Shown piece after piece: positions 22,345 through 32,706 of a stretch of DNA of 64,000 bases. The notes beneath the pieces were generated by a model that made no database searches, was not told the origin of the DNA, and saw nothing but the letters and a program-made list of their open reading frames with translations. Source of the stretch: Cristatella mucedo (Eukaryota; Bryozoa; Phylactolaemata; Cristatellidae); assembly GCA_009760855.2 (NCBI GenBank), contig WPIO01000080.1:363501-427500 (forward strand), written 5' to 3'. Within the stretch, counting starts at the first letter, position 1, and each line of letters begins with the position of its first letter. The translations under genes were made by a program, and so were the position numbers.

Positions 22345-23575
22345 AGTAGTAATACTCCATTTAATATACAGTCCTTAAAGATCTCAATCTCTTTTTAGGC
22401 CCTTTACATTCGCGGAAAAGGAAGCAAGATCGAATTGTTAGAGGCTGCATGCTCAATGAACGATCAGAATTACATGGTTAGGGGTGACATGCGTAGGGTC
22501 AGCGTGTAAGTTCGGTTAGTGTCAGCATTGCAGGGGCAGTACCCATAAGCACGTGAAGGATGAATCACAGGGATCCACTTCTTAATTAAGTAAATAGATA
22601 CGTTTAGGTTTTCTTTTAAATGTAAGCAAGTCAAAATAAATCGTGCTGCAAGTCGAAAGTGAGCTCCGGACCTTGGGGGCATACGAAATATAGGCGCAGT
22701 CTCCAAAGGATATGATACTTGCACAAGCGAAAGTGTAACCAGATAGAATCCGAAGAGCGGATGGTACGATGCTTATCCTGGTGAGGTATAAACCTCATAA
22801 TAACTGGGCTGGAGCCGAAGAATGAAGGGATCTAAAAGTGAGCAGCAAAACCTTGAAGTCGGTGCGTTTTTTGACTTGGAGCTACTGCAGGTCGGTGAGA
22901 AGTGGTGCAATGTAGCAACTGCGGCTCTCACGACAGACGTGCCTAGCTGCAATTTTGCAGCAGCTAAAAGCATCCGAGTGCACAGGTCCTTCGACCAGCA
23001 AGCAGTGAGATACAGAATTTAAAACAGGTGTTCACAAATGTATGGACTAATTTAGCTGTGGTACACCTACCTAAATAAGTCCGATTTATAGCAATAATAT
23101 GTAGCTGAAAGTAGGCAGATTTGATTTTGGAGCTGATGTGGTCGTCTAATCAGAGGTCAATTTGGAGCATGAAGCCTAGATTGTACATAGATTCAACAGG
23201 ACACATGCTGGCAGAGCCAATTTTGAGGGTCAGCCTTTCTAATTTCCGAATCACACTTGGTTTGCCCACAACCAATAAGTTGGTTTTTATCATCATTCAA
23301 TTTAAGAAAGTGTGCTGCCATCCATGTGCGAATGTGATCAATGAATGCTGCAAGGGAGTTGAGATATTTCACCGTGCTGGAGGGCTGGGTGGGATCAAAG
23401 CTGAGGTGCGTAGTAGTGAAAGCATAAATACTGCCTTGAAATCACATCGGCGAGAGGAAGAGAATAAACCGTGTGAAAAGAACGGGACCAGGCATGGAGC
23501 CCTGAGTAAACCGTACGTAAGTGGTTCCTCAGATGATCTTTTCGGTTCACATCACGGCTCTGACTTGACAAGATT
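22345..23575 (-). mobile_element. Degenerate LINE A copy
   Basis: Minus-strand LINE A from tail (about 22370) through 3' UTR, C-terminal region and part of the RT (counterparts of FQSDLSL, FLKLNDDKT and DDIRSWMAA on the minus strand). Many stops and frameshifts. Confidence 0.75.
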
Positions 23576-23799
23576 ATTGGAATTCCCTTTGCCGAGTAAC
23601 CAAAGAAATGTCACCCGGCCACTGCAGTTGACGATGAATTCGGCTGAAAGCTAGTTTACTAATCCCAGAGGTTTGATCTTGTGTCTTCTTTGCTGAGAGA
23701 GCTTAGATGGCTGCCCGTTGATCGGCCGGACGAGATTTGTTAGGCTGACTATCACGGCCTCGTCGCAGGCTAACGAGCTCGTCGCAGGCTATCACGGCC

Positions 23800-24085
23800 C
23801 GCCATGGCTCGGCTCCTTTATACCTAGCTGAACTGCTTCACTAGTTTAAGCCTATTCGTGCCCCCTCAGGTCAGTGTGGACAATCAATTAGCTTTGCCAA
23901 TCCTCCAACTAAAACCCACTGGCGACACAAGCTTTGGAACTACAGGTCAAGACTGAGAAACTCTATTTCGAAAATCCGCAAGTCGCGTAGGCTGTGAGTG
24001 CCGTGCAAAGATTCCTCCTGCATAGCACTCAAATAGATTTCGTTAAGTTGCATACGGAGATTCATTCTAGTACATTGCATTCATA
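23800..24085 (+). mobile_element. Degenerate LINE B fragment
   Basis: Shares GCCATGGCTCGGCTCC, then the CTGAACTGCTTCA region and the 3' part with LINE B at 63140-63620. Present in H2 at 33655-33940. Confidence 0.6.
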
Positions 24086-24304
24086 TGAAGATAAGTGAGC
24101 TTCTGTCAGCACGTGCTCCCATGCTCGTCCAAGCAAGCGCCCTCGCCCTGAGCGAAAGCACCGGTCAAGCATAGGGGCACACACGAACGGGTTGTGGGTT
24201 CAGCCTCAAAAAAACTGCAGATAGATGGTCTCGCACAGCCACGCACGGTTCATGAAACAATAGAACGTCAGGTGGAATTCTCATCAAAGACACTAGGAAG
24301 AGTC

Positions 24305-24470
24305 GTGGCAAACCAGGTGAACTCACATAATAAAACTTCAAACGTTGCTAGTAAGTACTGGTCTAGTTTTAGAGCAAATCACTTAACCGAGTCAGCATTT
24401 TTTCCGGTGTGTGCCGACCTCCTTAGGAATGCAGACATGGGTAGAGTATCGCTGCCGTCCTGCTGCTAAC
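24305..24470 (+). mobile_element. LINE A RT start fragment
   Basis: Encodes the FRANH-TESA-type start of the LINE A reverse transcriptase, broken before the palm. Present in H2 at 34145-34315. Confidence 0.6.
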
Positions 24471-25000
24471 CATTCGATCATTCGATAACTATGCAATCGT
24501 GCTCGCTTTTCAGCAAATACAACTAGTCAGCACGCGTTACTTATCAAGGATCGTACGGCAGGGTGTGTGTCATGAGGTCACACTGGGGTCATTAGCATGA
24601 CGTGGCACATGACGTTCGTGTGGGTTATTGCACACTTGCAACGAAATACTTCTCAATGTGTATGATCGTGCGGTAGTCGCGTCGTAGCACGATGCTTTTC
24701 ATCAGCTTTGTTATATGGCTTTATATATAGGTTATATATCTGTGGCGTCAAGCAAGTAGAAAGGTTCTTGGAAAGAGAATCGGCTCTCTACGGAGCAACT
24801 TCAAACGGGAAAAGTTTCTGGGATATTAATCCTTTAGTGTATTGCAACGCAGTCTAACAAGTGGGGATTTATGTACGTCTTCTTTCGTTTTTATTTCCAT
24901 CCTGCCACCTTGCTTGCATATTCTCGCCTTTCTTCGTGATTTCTCGCATCGTCAACACTCCATTACGTGGCTTCAGCGATCAGATCTTTTTTCCCACCAG
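24471..25000. other. H-unit sequence, no gene recognised
   Basis: Mixed composition; shared with 34316-34840. Confidence 0.5.
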
Positions 25001-25310
25001 GGTTAGCAACGTTCCACCCGGAATCTAACAGTTTACCTATACCTCGTACAAACCTCAAATCCTTTAGAGAACGTGCTTTAGGTTCGAATGCTGCCAAAGT
25101 CTGAAATTCACTCCCTACTTATGTCATGACATCTTCTGATTTGTCCACATTTAAAAAGAACTTACTACTGATGAGAGCATTGAATGTGTCCCCGCGATTC
25201 GTTCTTTATGTGCTTAAGCTTGCTTCCACTATTGCATGCTGTCGCTAACCACACTTGCATGGTGACCCTGTGCATGTCACCCCTAACCAGATTATTCTTG
25301 TTTATTGAGC
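25000..25310 (+). mobile_element. LINE A C-terminal and 3' UTR fragment
   Basis: Plus-strand LINE A end, degenerate, with the CACTTGCATGGTGACCCTGT and CATGTCACCCCTAACC motifs. Present in H2 at 34840-35150. Confidence 0.65.
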
Positions 25311-25638
25311 ATGGAACCACTAACCAAATGATCCAGCTTCTTTCCTCTATTATTATTATGGTTATCGTCAACAGACGCTCATCCGCCTTCTTCGTAGGTG
25401 GGATAACCTGCCGGAGCACCCTGCGAGAGCCAGGTTAAGGCCAGCTGCCGCCTGCCTTACGTGTGGCTGATATTTTTTTATTTATTTATTTGTTTATTAC
25501 GTGCTATGAAAGCTTTTTGCAGTACATCAAAGCCAGCTCATCGCTTGTGTGCGACGAAGCCGCGGCCATTGGCTGAGGAGTAGGGCGAGTGTCACTGGCT
25601 CAGCAGCCCTGGCGGTGCTCAGCATTGACCTGAAGCAC

Positions 25639-28600
25639 TCACGCCTTGCTCCCCATTTTCGACTCCTTCTGCTTGTTGCGATATCTCTTGCTAGCGAACC
25701 ATCTCTACAACGCAATGTCAGCGAAACGTCAGGCAACGGGTCGAGCATTCAGCCAACGGTTCATACAGTGAGCGCCGGAGCGGTGGAAGTATCCAGCCGC
25801 CATCGGACGGGGAAAACGTTCTTTTGCCTCAGCTACACCGCTCATCGTTCGAGATTGTTTGAACTTCCGGCCTGCCACTCCACAGCCGTTCTTCCTGTAC
25901 TGGCACCGAGCACTTTCACCTGAGCCTGGCACCTTCTCAGTGCTCAGTGCCTCGGTGCCTTGGCAGTGCGCAGCCCCTGGCATCTTTGCAGTGCACAGCG
26001 GCTGGTGCATTTGCAACACCCCTCGAGCGACCCCTCCGGGCACTGCAAAGTAGCCCTGCCAAAAAATGGTGCGAAATTTCTAGCTCACTCGGCTTTGGCC
26101 TTGGCGCCGCTCACCTTGGCTTCGGCGAGCTCGAGGCCCGTCTCATGCACAAGTTTGGAGTAGTCGCTCCCAGTCGGGTAGCTCGACTTCTCGAACAGCT
26201 GCTCCAGCTTTGCCACTTGCTGTGGCTCCTTCCTTCTGTAGGCTCTCTTCCCCGAGGCAGGAACGCCCGCAGCGGCTGCCTCGGCTGCTTCGCTGCCTTT
26301 GGCCGCTTTTCTCTCTTTGGCCTTGCTCTCAGCGACTGCCGCAGCGTTCAGCAATGTCGCCGTCCGAGCCTCCGCCGAAGGCAGTGCGGCTAAAGTGGAT
26401 CGGCGCCGCTTTGTGGCCGAGGGACCGACGTCTGTGGTGGCAGCAGCTGCGAAGCTGCGAGGTCGCCGACCCGGCTTTTTTGCTACGGTCGGTTCGCCGG
26501 CGCCGGCATGCTGCAGCTCATTCTTGTCACTAGTTATCCAAGTGCACGCCACCGAGGCAGCTGCCTCGTCGACCGAAGTCGCCGACGAACTAGCCGCACC
26601 GGCTGAGGCTTTAGCCCCGGGGTCGCTGGCGATGGCAATAACGGTTCGCGAGCGGCGAGGTGGCCGACCGGGCTTCTTAGCAGCCGGTTGACTGCTCTGT
26701 GGTACCGGATCTTCGTTTCCGGCGAAGTCTCCGGTGGCCGCAGGATCGGCTGCAGCGGTTTCGGCAGGAGCAGTGCTGATACGGCGGCCTGGTGGTCGGC
26801 CTCTCTTCTTGGCAGCCGGTTGGCTACTCTCCGGTAAAGTATTGCAAATGGTTACGACACCAGCTTCCTCATTCTCTCGGTCTTTGCCACCGGCTCTAAC
26901 CTCAGCCAAACCCACACAGTCGGAGCGGCGGCGAGCGACGACGACATTCCCAGTTCTGTCGTCTGTGCCACCACTAACGGCAAAGGCTCCAGTGGTCGTG
27001 ACGGAGGGGGCCAAACTCATGCGGCGGCGTGGTGGCCGGCCGGGCTTCTGGACAGTCGGGGGGCCGCCGAGAGGTACGGCATCATCGCTTCCGGCGAAGA
27101 CTCCGACGGCGGCAGGAGAGGCTTCGGCAGGAGCAGCGCTCATGCGGCGGCCCCGTGGACGACCGCGCTTCTTGGCAGCCGGGGCTCCATTCTGCAGCAG
27201 GGGATCGTATCCGGCTTCGCCGTCCGGGGCTTTGATGTCTGCCAAAGCCACTGCTGCCACCGATGCCGTTTCGCTCGTGGCTGTGAGTTCGTGATCGCCG
27301 CCTGTCTCGTTGATAGGAGCCAGCTCTACTGTGGCCACCGCTGTCTCTGCAGTGGCGCCGATGGTGTCGTGCACGTGCAGCAGCAGCTGCTGCTCGGCTG
27401 CCGAGGCCGCCTTGCCAGACGGCTGCGGCTGCTCGGCTGCCGAGGCCGCCTCGCCGGACGGCTGCGGCTGCTCGGCTGCCGAGGCCGCCTCGCCGGACGG
27501 CTGCGGCTGCTCGGCTGCCGAGGCCGCCTCGCCGGACGGCTGCGGCTGCTCGGCTGCCGAGGCCGCCTCGCCGGACGGCTGCGGCTGCTCGGCTGCCGAG
27601 GCCGCCTCGCCGGACGGCTGCGGCTGCTCGGCTGCCGAGGCCGCCTCGCCGGACGGCTGCGGCTGCTCGGCTGCCGAGGCCGCCTCGCCGGACGGCTGCG
27701 GCTGCTCGGCTGCCGAGGCCGCCTCGCCGGACGGCTGCGGCTGCTCGGCTGCCGAGGCCGCCTCGCCGGACGGCTGCGGCTGCTCGGCTGCCGAGGCCGC
27801 CTCGATCGACGGCTGCGGCTGCTCGGCTGCCGAGGCCGCCTCGATCGACGGCTGCTGATCGTCGGCTGCCGAGGCCGCCTCGCCCGACGGCTGCTGATCA
27901 TCGGCTGCCGAGGCCGCCTCGCCCGACGGCTGCTGATGGTCGGCTGCCGAGGCCGCCTCGCCCGACGGCTTCTGATGGTCGGCTGCCGAGGCCGCCTCGC
28001 CCGACGGCCGCTGATGGTCGGCTGCCGAGGCCACCTCGCCCGACGGCCGCTGATGGTCTGCTGCCGAGGCCGCCTCGCCCGACGGCTGCGGCTGCTCGGC
28101 TGCCGAGGCCGCCTCGCCCGACGGCTGCTGATGGTCGGCTGCCGAGGCCGCCTCGCCCGACGGCTGCTGATGGTCGGCTGCCGAGGCCGCCTCGCCCGAC
28201 GGCTGCTGATGGTCGGCTGCCGAGGCCGCCTCGCCCGACGGCCGCTGATGGTCGGCTGCCGAGGCCGCCTCGCCCGACGGCTGCTGATGGTCGGCTGCCG
28301 AGGCCGCCTCGCCCGACGGCTGCTGATGGTCGGCTGCCGAGGCCGCCTCGCCCGACGGCCGCTGATGGTCGGCTGCCGAGGCCGCCTCGCCCGACGGCTG
28401 CGGCTGCTCGGCTGCCGAGGCCGCCTCGCCCGACGGCTGCGGCTGCTCGGCTGCCGAGGCCGCCTCGCCCGACGGCTGCGGCGGCTCGGCTGCCAAGGCC
28501 GCCTCGCCCGACGGCTTCTCCAGTTGCTGTTGCTGCTCGGCTTCATCTGGGCCGGAACTGAACGTGCCTTCCTCGAGTTCGTCCAGGCTGTTCACTTCTG

Positions 28601-28891
28601 GCTTGCCGAGGTCCGAAAGTGTACTACCGTCTAGGCAACGCATGCAGGAGTTGCAGACAGGAAATGCTGCAAGCGATACATGAGTGCTCAGCAGAAGTCC
28701 GATCGAGCGCCCGCCGGCATTGTCAACGTACCCGTCATTCTGTCGTCCGATGCTCGGGTCGGCGGTGCGAGTGGTGCTCCTCCTGCTGCCTCGGTGGCGT
28801 CAGATGACCGGCTCTCTTTGACGTCAGATACACAGCTCTCTCCGACAATAAGCGTCCTAGGCTCCGTTGAGTTTGCCATCGTTTCTGACAT
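25639..28891 (-). CDS. AT-hook and divergent homeodomain protein, intact copy H1
   Basis: Three exons on the minus strand: 28891-28732, 28666-26115 and 25704-25639 (TGA). Introns are 65 bp (GTACGT...TTGCAG, phase 1) and 410 bp (GTGAGC...TGTAG, phase 0). The total is 925 codons plus stop with no internal stop. In order: acidic N-terminus; 29 tandem 13-residue units (PSGEAASAAEQPQ or ADHQQ type, about residues 105-481); AT-hooks near residues 552, 593, 673 and 717 (RGRP or PGRP cores) and a weaker one near 783; C-terminal homeodomain about 859-918. The homeodomain has L16, F20, Y25, L40, W48, F49 and R53, but Ser replaces the nearly invariant Asn51. The second intron falls at codon 46/47, a common homeobox intron site. 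AT-hooks bind the minor groove of AT-rich DNA, so a nuclear chromatin or transcription role is inferred. ATG chosen for its AAGATG context and conservation in all copies. Confidence 0.8.
25642..26052. other. Intron before the helix-3 exon, H1
   Basis: The 410-bp intron (26114-25705) plus the short terminal exon. On the plus strand, GCAGTGCACAG-type short repeats occur at 25950-26045. No additional gene is recognised inside. Confidence 0.5.
27412..28543. repeat. 39-bp coding minisatellite, about 29 units
   Basis: Perfect 39-bp periodicity inside the long exon, encoding PSGEAASAA followed by a variable four-residue end (EQPQ, DHQQ, DHQR, DHQK, DDQQ). Twelve units at the low-coordinate side are almost pure EQPQ type. 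The other side is mostly DHQ type. H2 has two units and H3 about one. Confidence 0.95.
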
Positions 28892-28989
28892 CTTTTCGAT
28901 CTCGGTAGCGATATCGTACGTAAAAATAGGCAGCCTACAATCGCGTTGTCTTGTTTGAAAGGGCTTCGCCAAATTAACTCGGGTTCGAA

Positions 28990-29295
28990 AAAGAGAGACG
29001 TTGGAAGAGAGAGACAGAGAGGGAGAGAGAGAAGTAGAAAAAGAGAGAGAGAGAGAGAGAGAGAGAGGGTCGTTCTGAGTGATAGCACGAGAGAGAGAGA
29101 CAGCAAGAGATAGAGTGAACGAGAGTGGGAGACACGTGGGGGTGGAGAAAGCGAGAGAGAGCGAGAGAGTGAGAGAGAGATAGCAAGAGAGAGAGCGAGA
29201 GAAAGAAAGACGCAGGGAGATGGAGAGAGCGAGAGAGAGAGAGAGCGAAAAAAGAACGAGAGAGAGAGAGCGAAAGAGAACGAGAGAGAGACATA
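28990..29295. repeat. (GA)n-rich array upstream of homeodomain gene H1
   Basis: Purine-rich on the plus strand, interrupted GAGAGA with CGAGAG variants, starting about 100 bp upstream of the start codon. Confidence 0.93.
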
Positions 29296-29299
29296 TAGA

Positions 29300-29529
29300 G
29301 AGCGTGCTAGACGGAGGCAAAGGCTGAGGCGTAGGTGGAGGCGGAGGCTGAGGCGTAGGTGGAGGCGGAGGCTGAGGTGGAGGCGGAGGCTGAGGCGGAG
29401 ACGGAGGCGGAGACGGAGACGGAGACGGAGACGGAGACGGAGACGGAGACGGAGACGGAGACGGAGACGGAGACGAAGACGAAGACGAAGACGAAGACGA
29501 AGACGAAGACGAAGACGAAGACGAAGACG
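29300..29529. repeat. GGAGGC/GGAGAC/GAAGAC hexanucleotide arrays
   Basis: Three successive repeat types: GGCGGAGGCTGA-type 12-mers, then (GGAGAC)n at about 29395-29472, then (GAAGAC)n to 29529, followed by GATAGATAGATAG. Confidence 0.95.
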
Positions 29530-29539
29530 ATGATAGATA

Positions 29540-29760
29540 GATAGAGATAGATATCGACAGTGCCTCAGAGTAGCAAAGAAGTTGGGTCGGCAATTGCCGA
29601 ACGCCGTCCAGGCTAATTGGAGGATGGCAAAGCATGTTGGGAAATGGCAGCCTGAGTCTCGTTTGAGAAGAGCGGGCCTACGCGCACTTTAAAACTTGGC
29701 ACTCACGTCGAACTAGAGTACGACATGTCACGTGCTTCAGTGGCTACAACGAAGAAAGCG
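29540..29760 (-). promoter_or_regulatory. Conserved upstream block with CACGTG E-box, H1
   Basis: Well conserved in all three H copies (38545-38750; 61150-61370), although the adjoining microsatellites differ. Includes CACGTG at 29729-29734 (38720-38725 in H2, 61332-61337 in H3). Likely upstream regulatory or first-exon sequence of the homeodomain gene; inferred from conservation only. Confidence 0.4.
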
Positions 29761-30109
29761 GTGCTGGCTTTGCTGCAACAGCCGCAGGGGCCTCGGCGCT
29801 GGCTTCTGCGCACCAAGGAGCTTTTTCACGAAACCTCCCTCCCAAGTCTCTCCCAAAGTTGGAAAGCAAAACAAGTGTGACTCGGAATTAAAAAAAAGCT
29901 CATTGCTTTAAATCGGCTCTGCCAGCCAGTATATTTCCATGAGTATCAGCACGAGCATCAGGAGTGTCATGGTCCACCTTGTGGCCACGTAATCGCGTGC
30001 ACTACGTAGTTTCTCATTGAAAGACCGCATCGACTTCACCGCTGACTATGTCTTTTTTAAACTACGTAATTGGCAAAAAATCGAACCTGCTATGATAATG
30101 ATACGACAG

Positions 30110-30720
30110 CCAAATCGGTCCATGCATTCGTGCCATCCCCTCTTGACTTCCGTAACTCACTGCTTCCAGGCCTGACGACCTATGCAGTAAGATGATTACT
30201 TTTGGTGAACAAGTTAGCTGCCAGGCGTGTCTGTTGTAAGCGCTAGGTTTGCCACGTTACATCAATTCTCATAGACTTGCCCTAGCTCCAATTAAAGCAG
30301 ACCGTCGACTTCAAGATATTGTTCCCAATTTTTGTATTTCTTTAGTATCCGGATCCAACATACCTAGCGTAACCACTCCTAAGTCAGAGACTAAAACCTA
30401 AGCCCTAAATCACAACCTAAGCCTAAATCATAACCCTAAAATCTCAATCGAGTAGGGCATCGTAATATTACCCGCTATTCTGACTCAAATCGCTTAGGTG
30501 TGCCTCGAACCAACTTTAAACCTCGTGGCAACGATGCATTTGTTCACATTCTCTAAAAGCTGCGCACTAACTCCCTGTCGACATCACGATGACTTGTTGA
30601 TTATTTGTAGATAAAGGCCGATTGAGTGTGGGGTCGTCACCCGTAACCCGATGACCCGTGGGCAATCCGTCCATGGCTCTGGTTCAGGTCCACAGCGAGA
30701 AGCTGCGACCGAAAAAGCAT
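30110..30720 (+). mobile_element. Degenerate LINE A inside H unit
   Basis: Plus-strand LINE A C-terminal region, many stops. It starts with GGTCCATGCATTCGTGCC and retains GACTTCAAGATATT. Present in all three H copies (39190-39770; 61795-62395), so older than the duplications. It contains the telomere-like CCTAA stretch. Confidence 0.6.
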
Positions 30721-30784
30721 TTAAACCAAACTAAACGTCAGCATTGCATTTACTGTTAAGAAAGCCTTTTTTGTCCTTCGTACT

Positions 30785-31010
30785 GCAGGTTCTCCATGTT
30801 CGCCAGGTACTGCAGGTACTCCATGTACGCCAGGTACTGCAGGTACTGCAGGTACTACAGGTACGCCAGGTACTCCATGTACGCCAGGTACTCCATGTAC
30901 GCCAGGTACTCCAGGTACTCCAGGTACTCCAGGTACTCCAGGTACTTCAGGTACGCCAGGTATTCCAGGTACTGCAGGTACTGCAGGTACTCCAGGTACG
31001 CCAGGTACAC
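30785..31010. repeat. 9-bp minisatellite (CAGGTACTC/G type)
   Basis: About 24 tandem 9-bp units, variants CAGGTACTC, CAGGTACTG and CAGGTACGC. The minus-strand reading gives a Gly-Val-Pro-type triplet series, considered incidental. H3 retains only about two units (62445-62465) and H2 lacks the whole segment. Confidence 0.93.
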
Positions 31011-31063
31011 AAGGAGCTCCGTCGTTGCCTATGTAGGTACTCGACAACGTAGGCTGCAGTTCT

Positions 31064-31232
31064 GAGGCAGGAGTGAGGCAAGAGTGAGGCAGGAGTGAGG
31101 CAAGATTGAGGCAAGAGTGAGGCAGGAGTGAGGCAAGAGTGAGGCAAGAAGTGAGGCAAGAGTGAGGCAAGAAGTGTGGCAAGAAGTAAGGCAAGAGTGA
31201 GGCACGAAGTGTGGCAAGAAGTAAGACAGTAG
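31064..31232. repeat. 11-bp minisatellite (GAGGCAAGAGT type)
   Basis: About 15 tandem units of GAGGCAAGAGT/GAGGCAGGAGT with some 12-bp variants. H3 has a single unit at about 62615. Confidence 0.93.
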
Positions 31233-31750
31233 TGATGGCATCTAAAAGTCTCCTGTCGCCAGGTGGATGAATTCAATGTATTGCTGTTTTTAAGTGCAAA
31301 TTATCTGCACTGAATGAAAGCGAAGCGACTTATGTGACCATGCAATTCAATGCTTCACATAAACTAAAAAAATTAAATAAATATAATATATATATATATT
31401 TATCAGCTATAAACTTTGTTATAAAAAATAAATTATTTTAACTTAAATCTTATTACATTCTAATACATTAAAACCACAATCTTCTACACCTCTCTAACCC
31501 TTTTAACATCGATATATAAGAAGAGCTCGATCCGCAAAATCTGCTCCTTCGATTGTGACACGGTCGGTAATGATGATTACTAAGTAATTACTGGATTATG
31601 ACTTGATTATTACTGACTTAACTTTTTTATCACTGGAGCATTAACTCAACTACTTTGCTACTACTTACCTTATTACTTGTGTGTGCCTTTCTATTACCGG
31701 TGCTGATCTGTGCTCCAAGTGCTCGACTGAGACCAATGGCAACGACTGAG
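31233..31750. other. AT-rich H-unit sequence, no gene recognised
   Basis: AT-rich; shared with H3 (62640-63130) and in part with H2 (39780-40050). Confidence 0.5.
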
Positions 31751-31754
31751 TCTA

Positions 31755-31814
31755 TGACGTTACTGCATGTGACGTCGTTTAAATGAGACCGGTGACGTCA
31801 TTACACGAGACGTC
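31755..31814. promoter_or_regulatory. Cluster of CRE-like sites, H1
   Basis: Four sites in 60 bp: TGACGTTA at 31755, TGACGTCG at 31770, the perfect palindrome TGACGTCA at 31793-31800, and GACGTC at 31809-31814. Conserved in H2 (40059-40118). CREB/ATF-type bZIP proteins bind such sites, so this is a candidate promoter or enhancer. Confidence 0.5.
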
Positions 31815-32403
31815 GCTCTTGGTCAAAGTGGTGGCGCATTAAAGCATTGTGCATCCACTCTGCCATTTCGGGAGCAATCTTCTCGCGTCACTGCCTCGCA
31901 GTCGAAGGTAGCTGGGCCCTCGTACCTACGCCAGTTTTAAGCGGTTTGCAGGCACCGAGCTTCTCGCCAATGGCTGTGCTAGGGCTGGGGCCGGGAGCTA
32001 CGACCCCGTGCTGATGGACGAGACGGCCGCCCAGTCGGTCAACAGGCTTCGGCGCAGGCTTCGGTCTCAAAGAGGAAGCAAGCAGCCTCAGAAGCGGCAG
32101 ATTCGGCGCTGGCAGCACCAGCAGCTAAAGGTGCCTTGTGCCGTCGGGTCCGTGACGTAGCTTAGTTGCCTCAGAGCTAAAGTTCCGCTCGGGAAGCTGA
32201 AAAATCTCAGTCGCTCTCTGTAACAGACTCGCTGTAACAGTGCTGTAGCCAGACTGCCCGAGTTGAAACCGGTGGCGGAACAAAGAACTGAACGAAGAAC
32301 TAAAGCAGTCGGCAGCCTTCGGGCGGCCGCCTCGCACCCCCTCTCCAGCTTCTAGCAAAGTCCATTTCATGCTGCGGTTCGCTGGCTCTCAGTGGCCACT
32401 CAC
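31815..32403. other. H-unit sequence with broken short frames
   Basis: Closely similar to 40119-40707 in H2 and to 63635-64000 in H3. A plus-strand frame starting at 31970 is closed after 15 codons here, whereas the H3 counterpart is open. Not called as a gene. Confidence 0.4.
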
Positions 32404-32562
32404 CGACATCGTCCTTGTCCTCGCCGGTTGGGGCTTCTTCGTTGGCGTCAGCCACTGCCGGATTTGGCAGATGCAGCCGTGAAGGTGGCCCAGGCTCGAG
32501 TTCCGTCTCCTCCCCGTTTGCGCTCGGCCATATTGGTAACTTGTCGAACCTTGGAAGCAGGC
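32404..32562 (-). CDS. Candidate internal exon of an unknown gene, H1
   Basis: 159 bp with a CGCAG acceptor and a consensus GTGAGT donor, symmetric phase 1. It encodes an acidic, Pro-rich segment with FDKLPIWPS and DANEEAPTGED. The H2 counterpart (40866-40708) has the same length, the same splice signals and no stops. I count about five silent and about eleven replacement differences, so constraint is weak. No domain recognised and neighbouring exons not identified. Confidence 0.35.
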
Positions 32563-32706
32563 CTGCGAGTGACATGCACTATGGGTGACTGCGATCGGCC
32601 GCTCGCTCTTTGCTCAGCGCTCACGGGGTGAGCGTACGCTAGCGCCTCGTCCAGCATTTCTATCGCAAGAGGGAGGAAACACAAAGGAAGTGATAACCAA
32701 GAGAGA

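Noticed and set aside
27412-28543. CRISPR-like regular repeats
   Set aside because: Units are contiguous and coding, without unique spacers, in a eukaryotic gene.
27291-28634. Long plus-strand open frame of 447 codons over the minisatellite
   Set aside because: It is the antisense reading of the 39-bp coding repeat, whose length is a multiple of three. The minus strand carries the conserved AT-hook/homeodomain frame.
30380-30440. Telomere-like CCTAA/CCCTAA stretch
   Set aside because: Irregular, short, and present at the same place within the degenerate LINE of all three H copies, so not a telomeric array or fusion scar.
30721-31194. Collagen- or elastin-like Gly-Val-Pro series on the minus strand
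   Set aside because: Produced by the 9-bp minisatellite. H3 has only about two units and no surrounding coding frame, and Gly is not kept at every third position.
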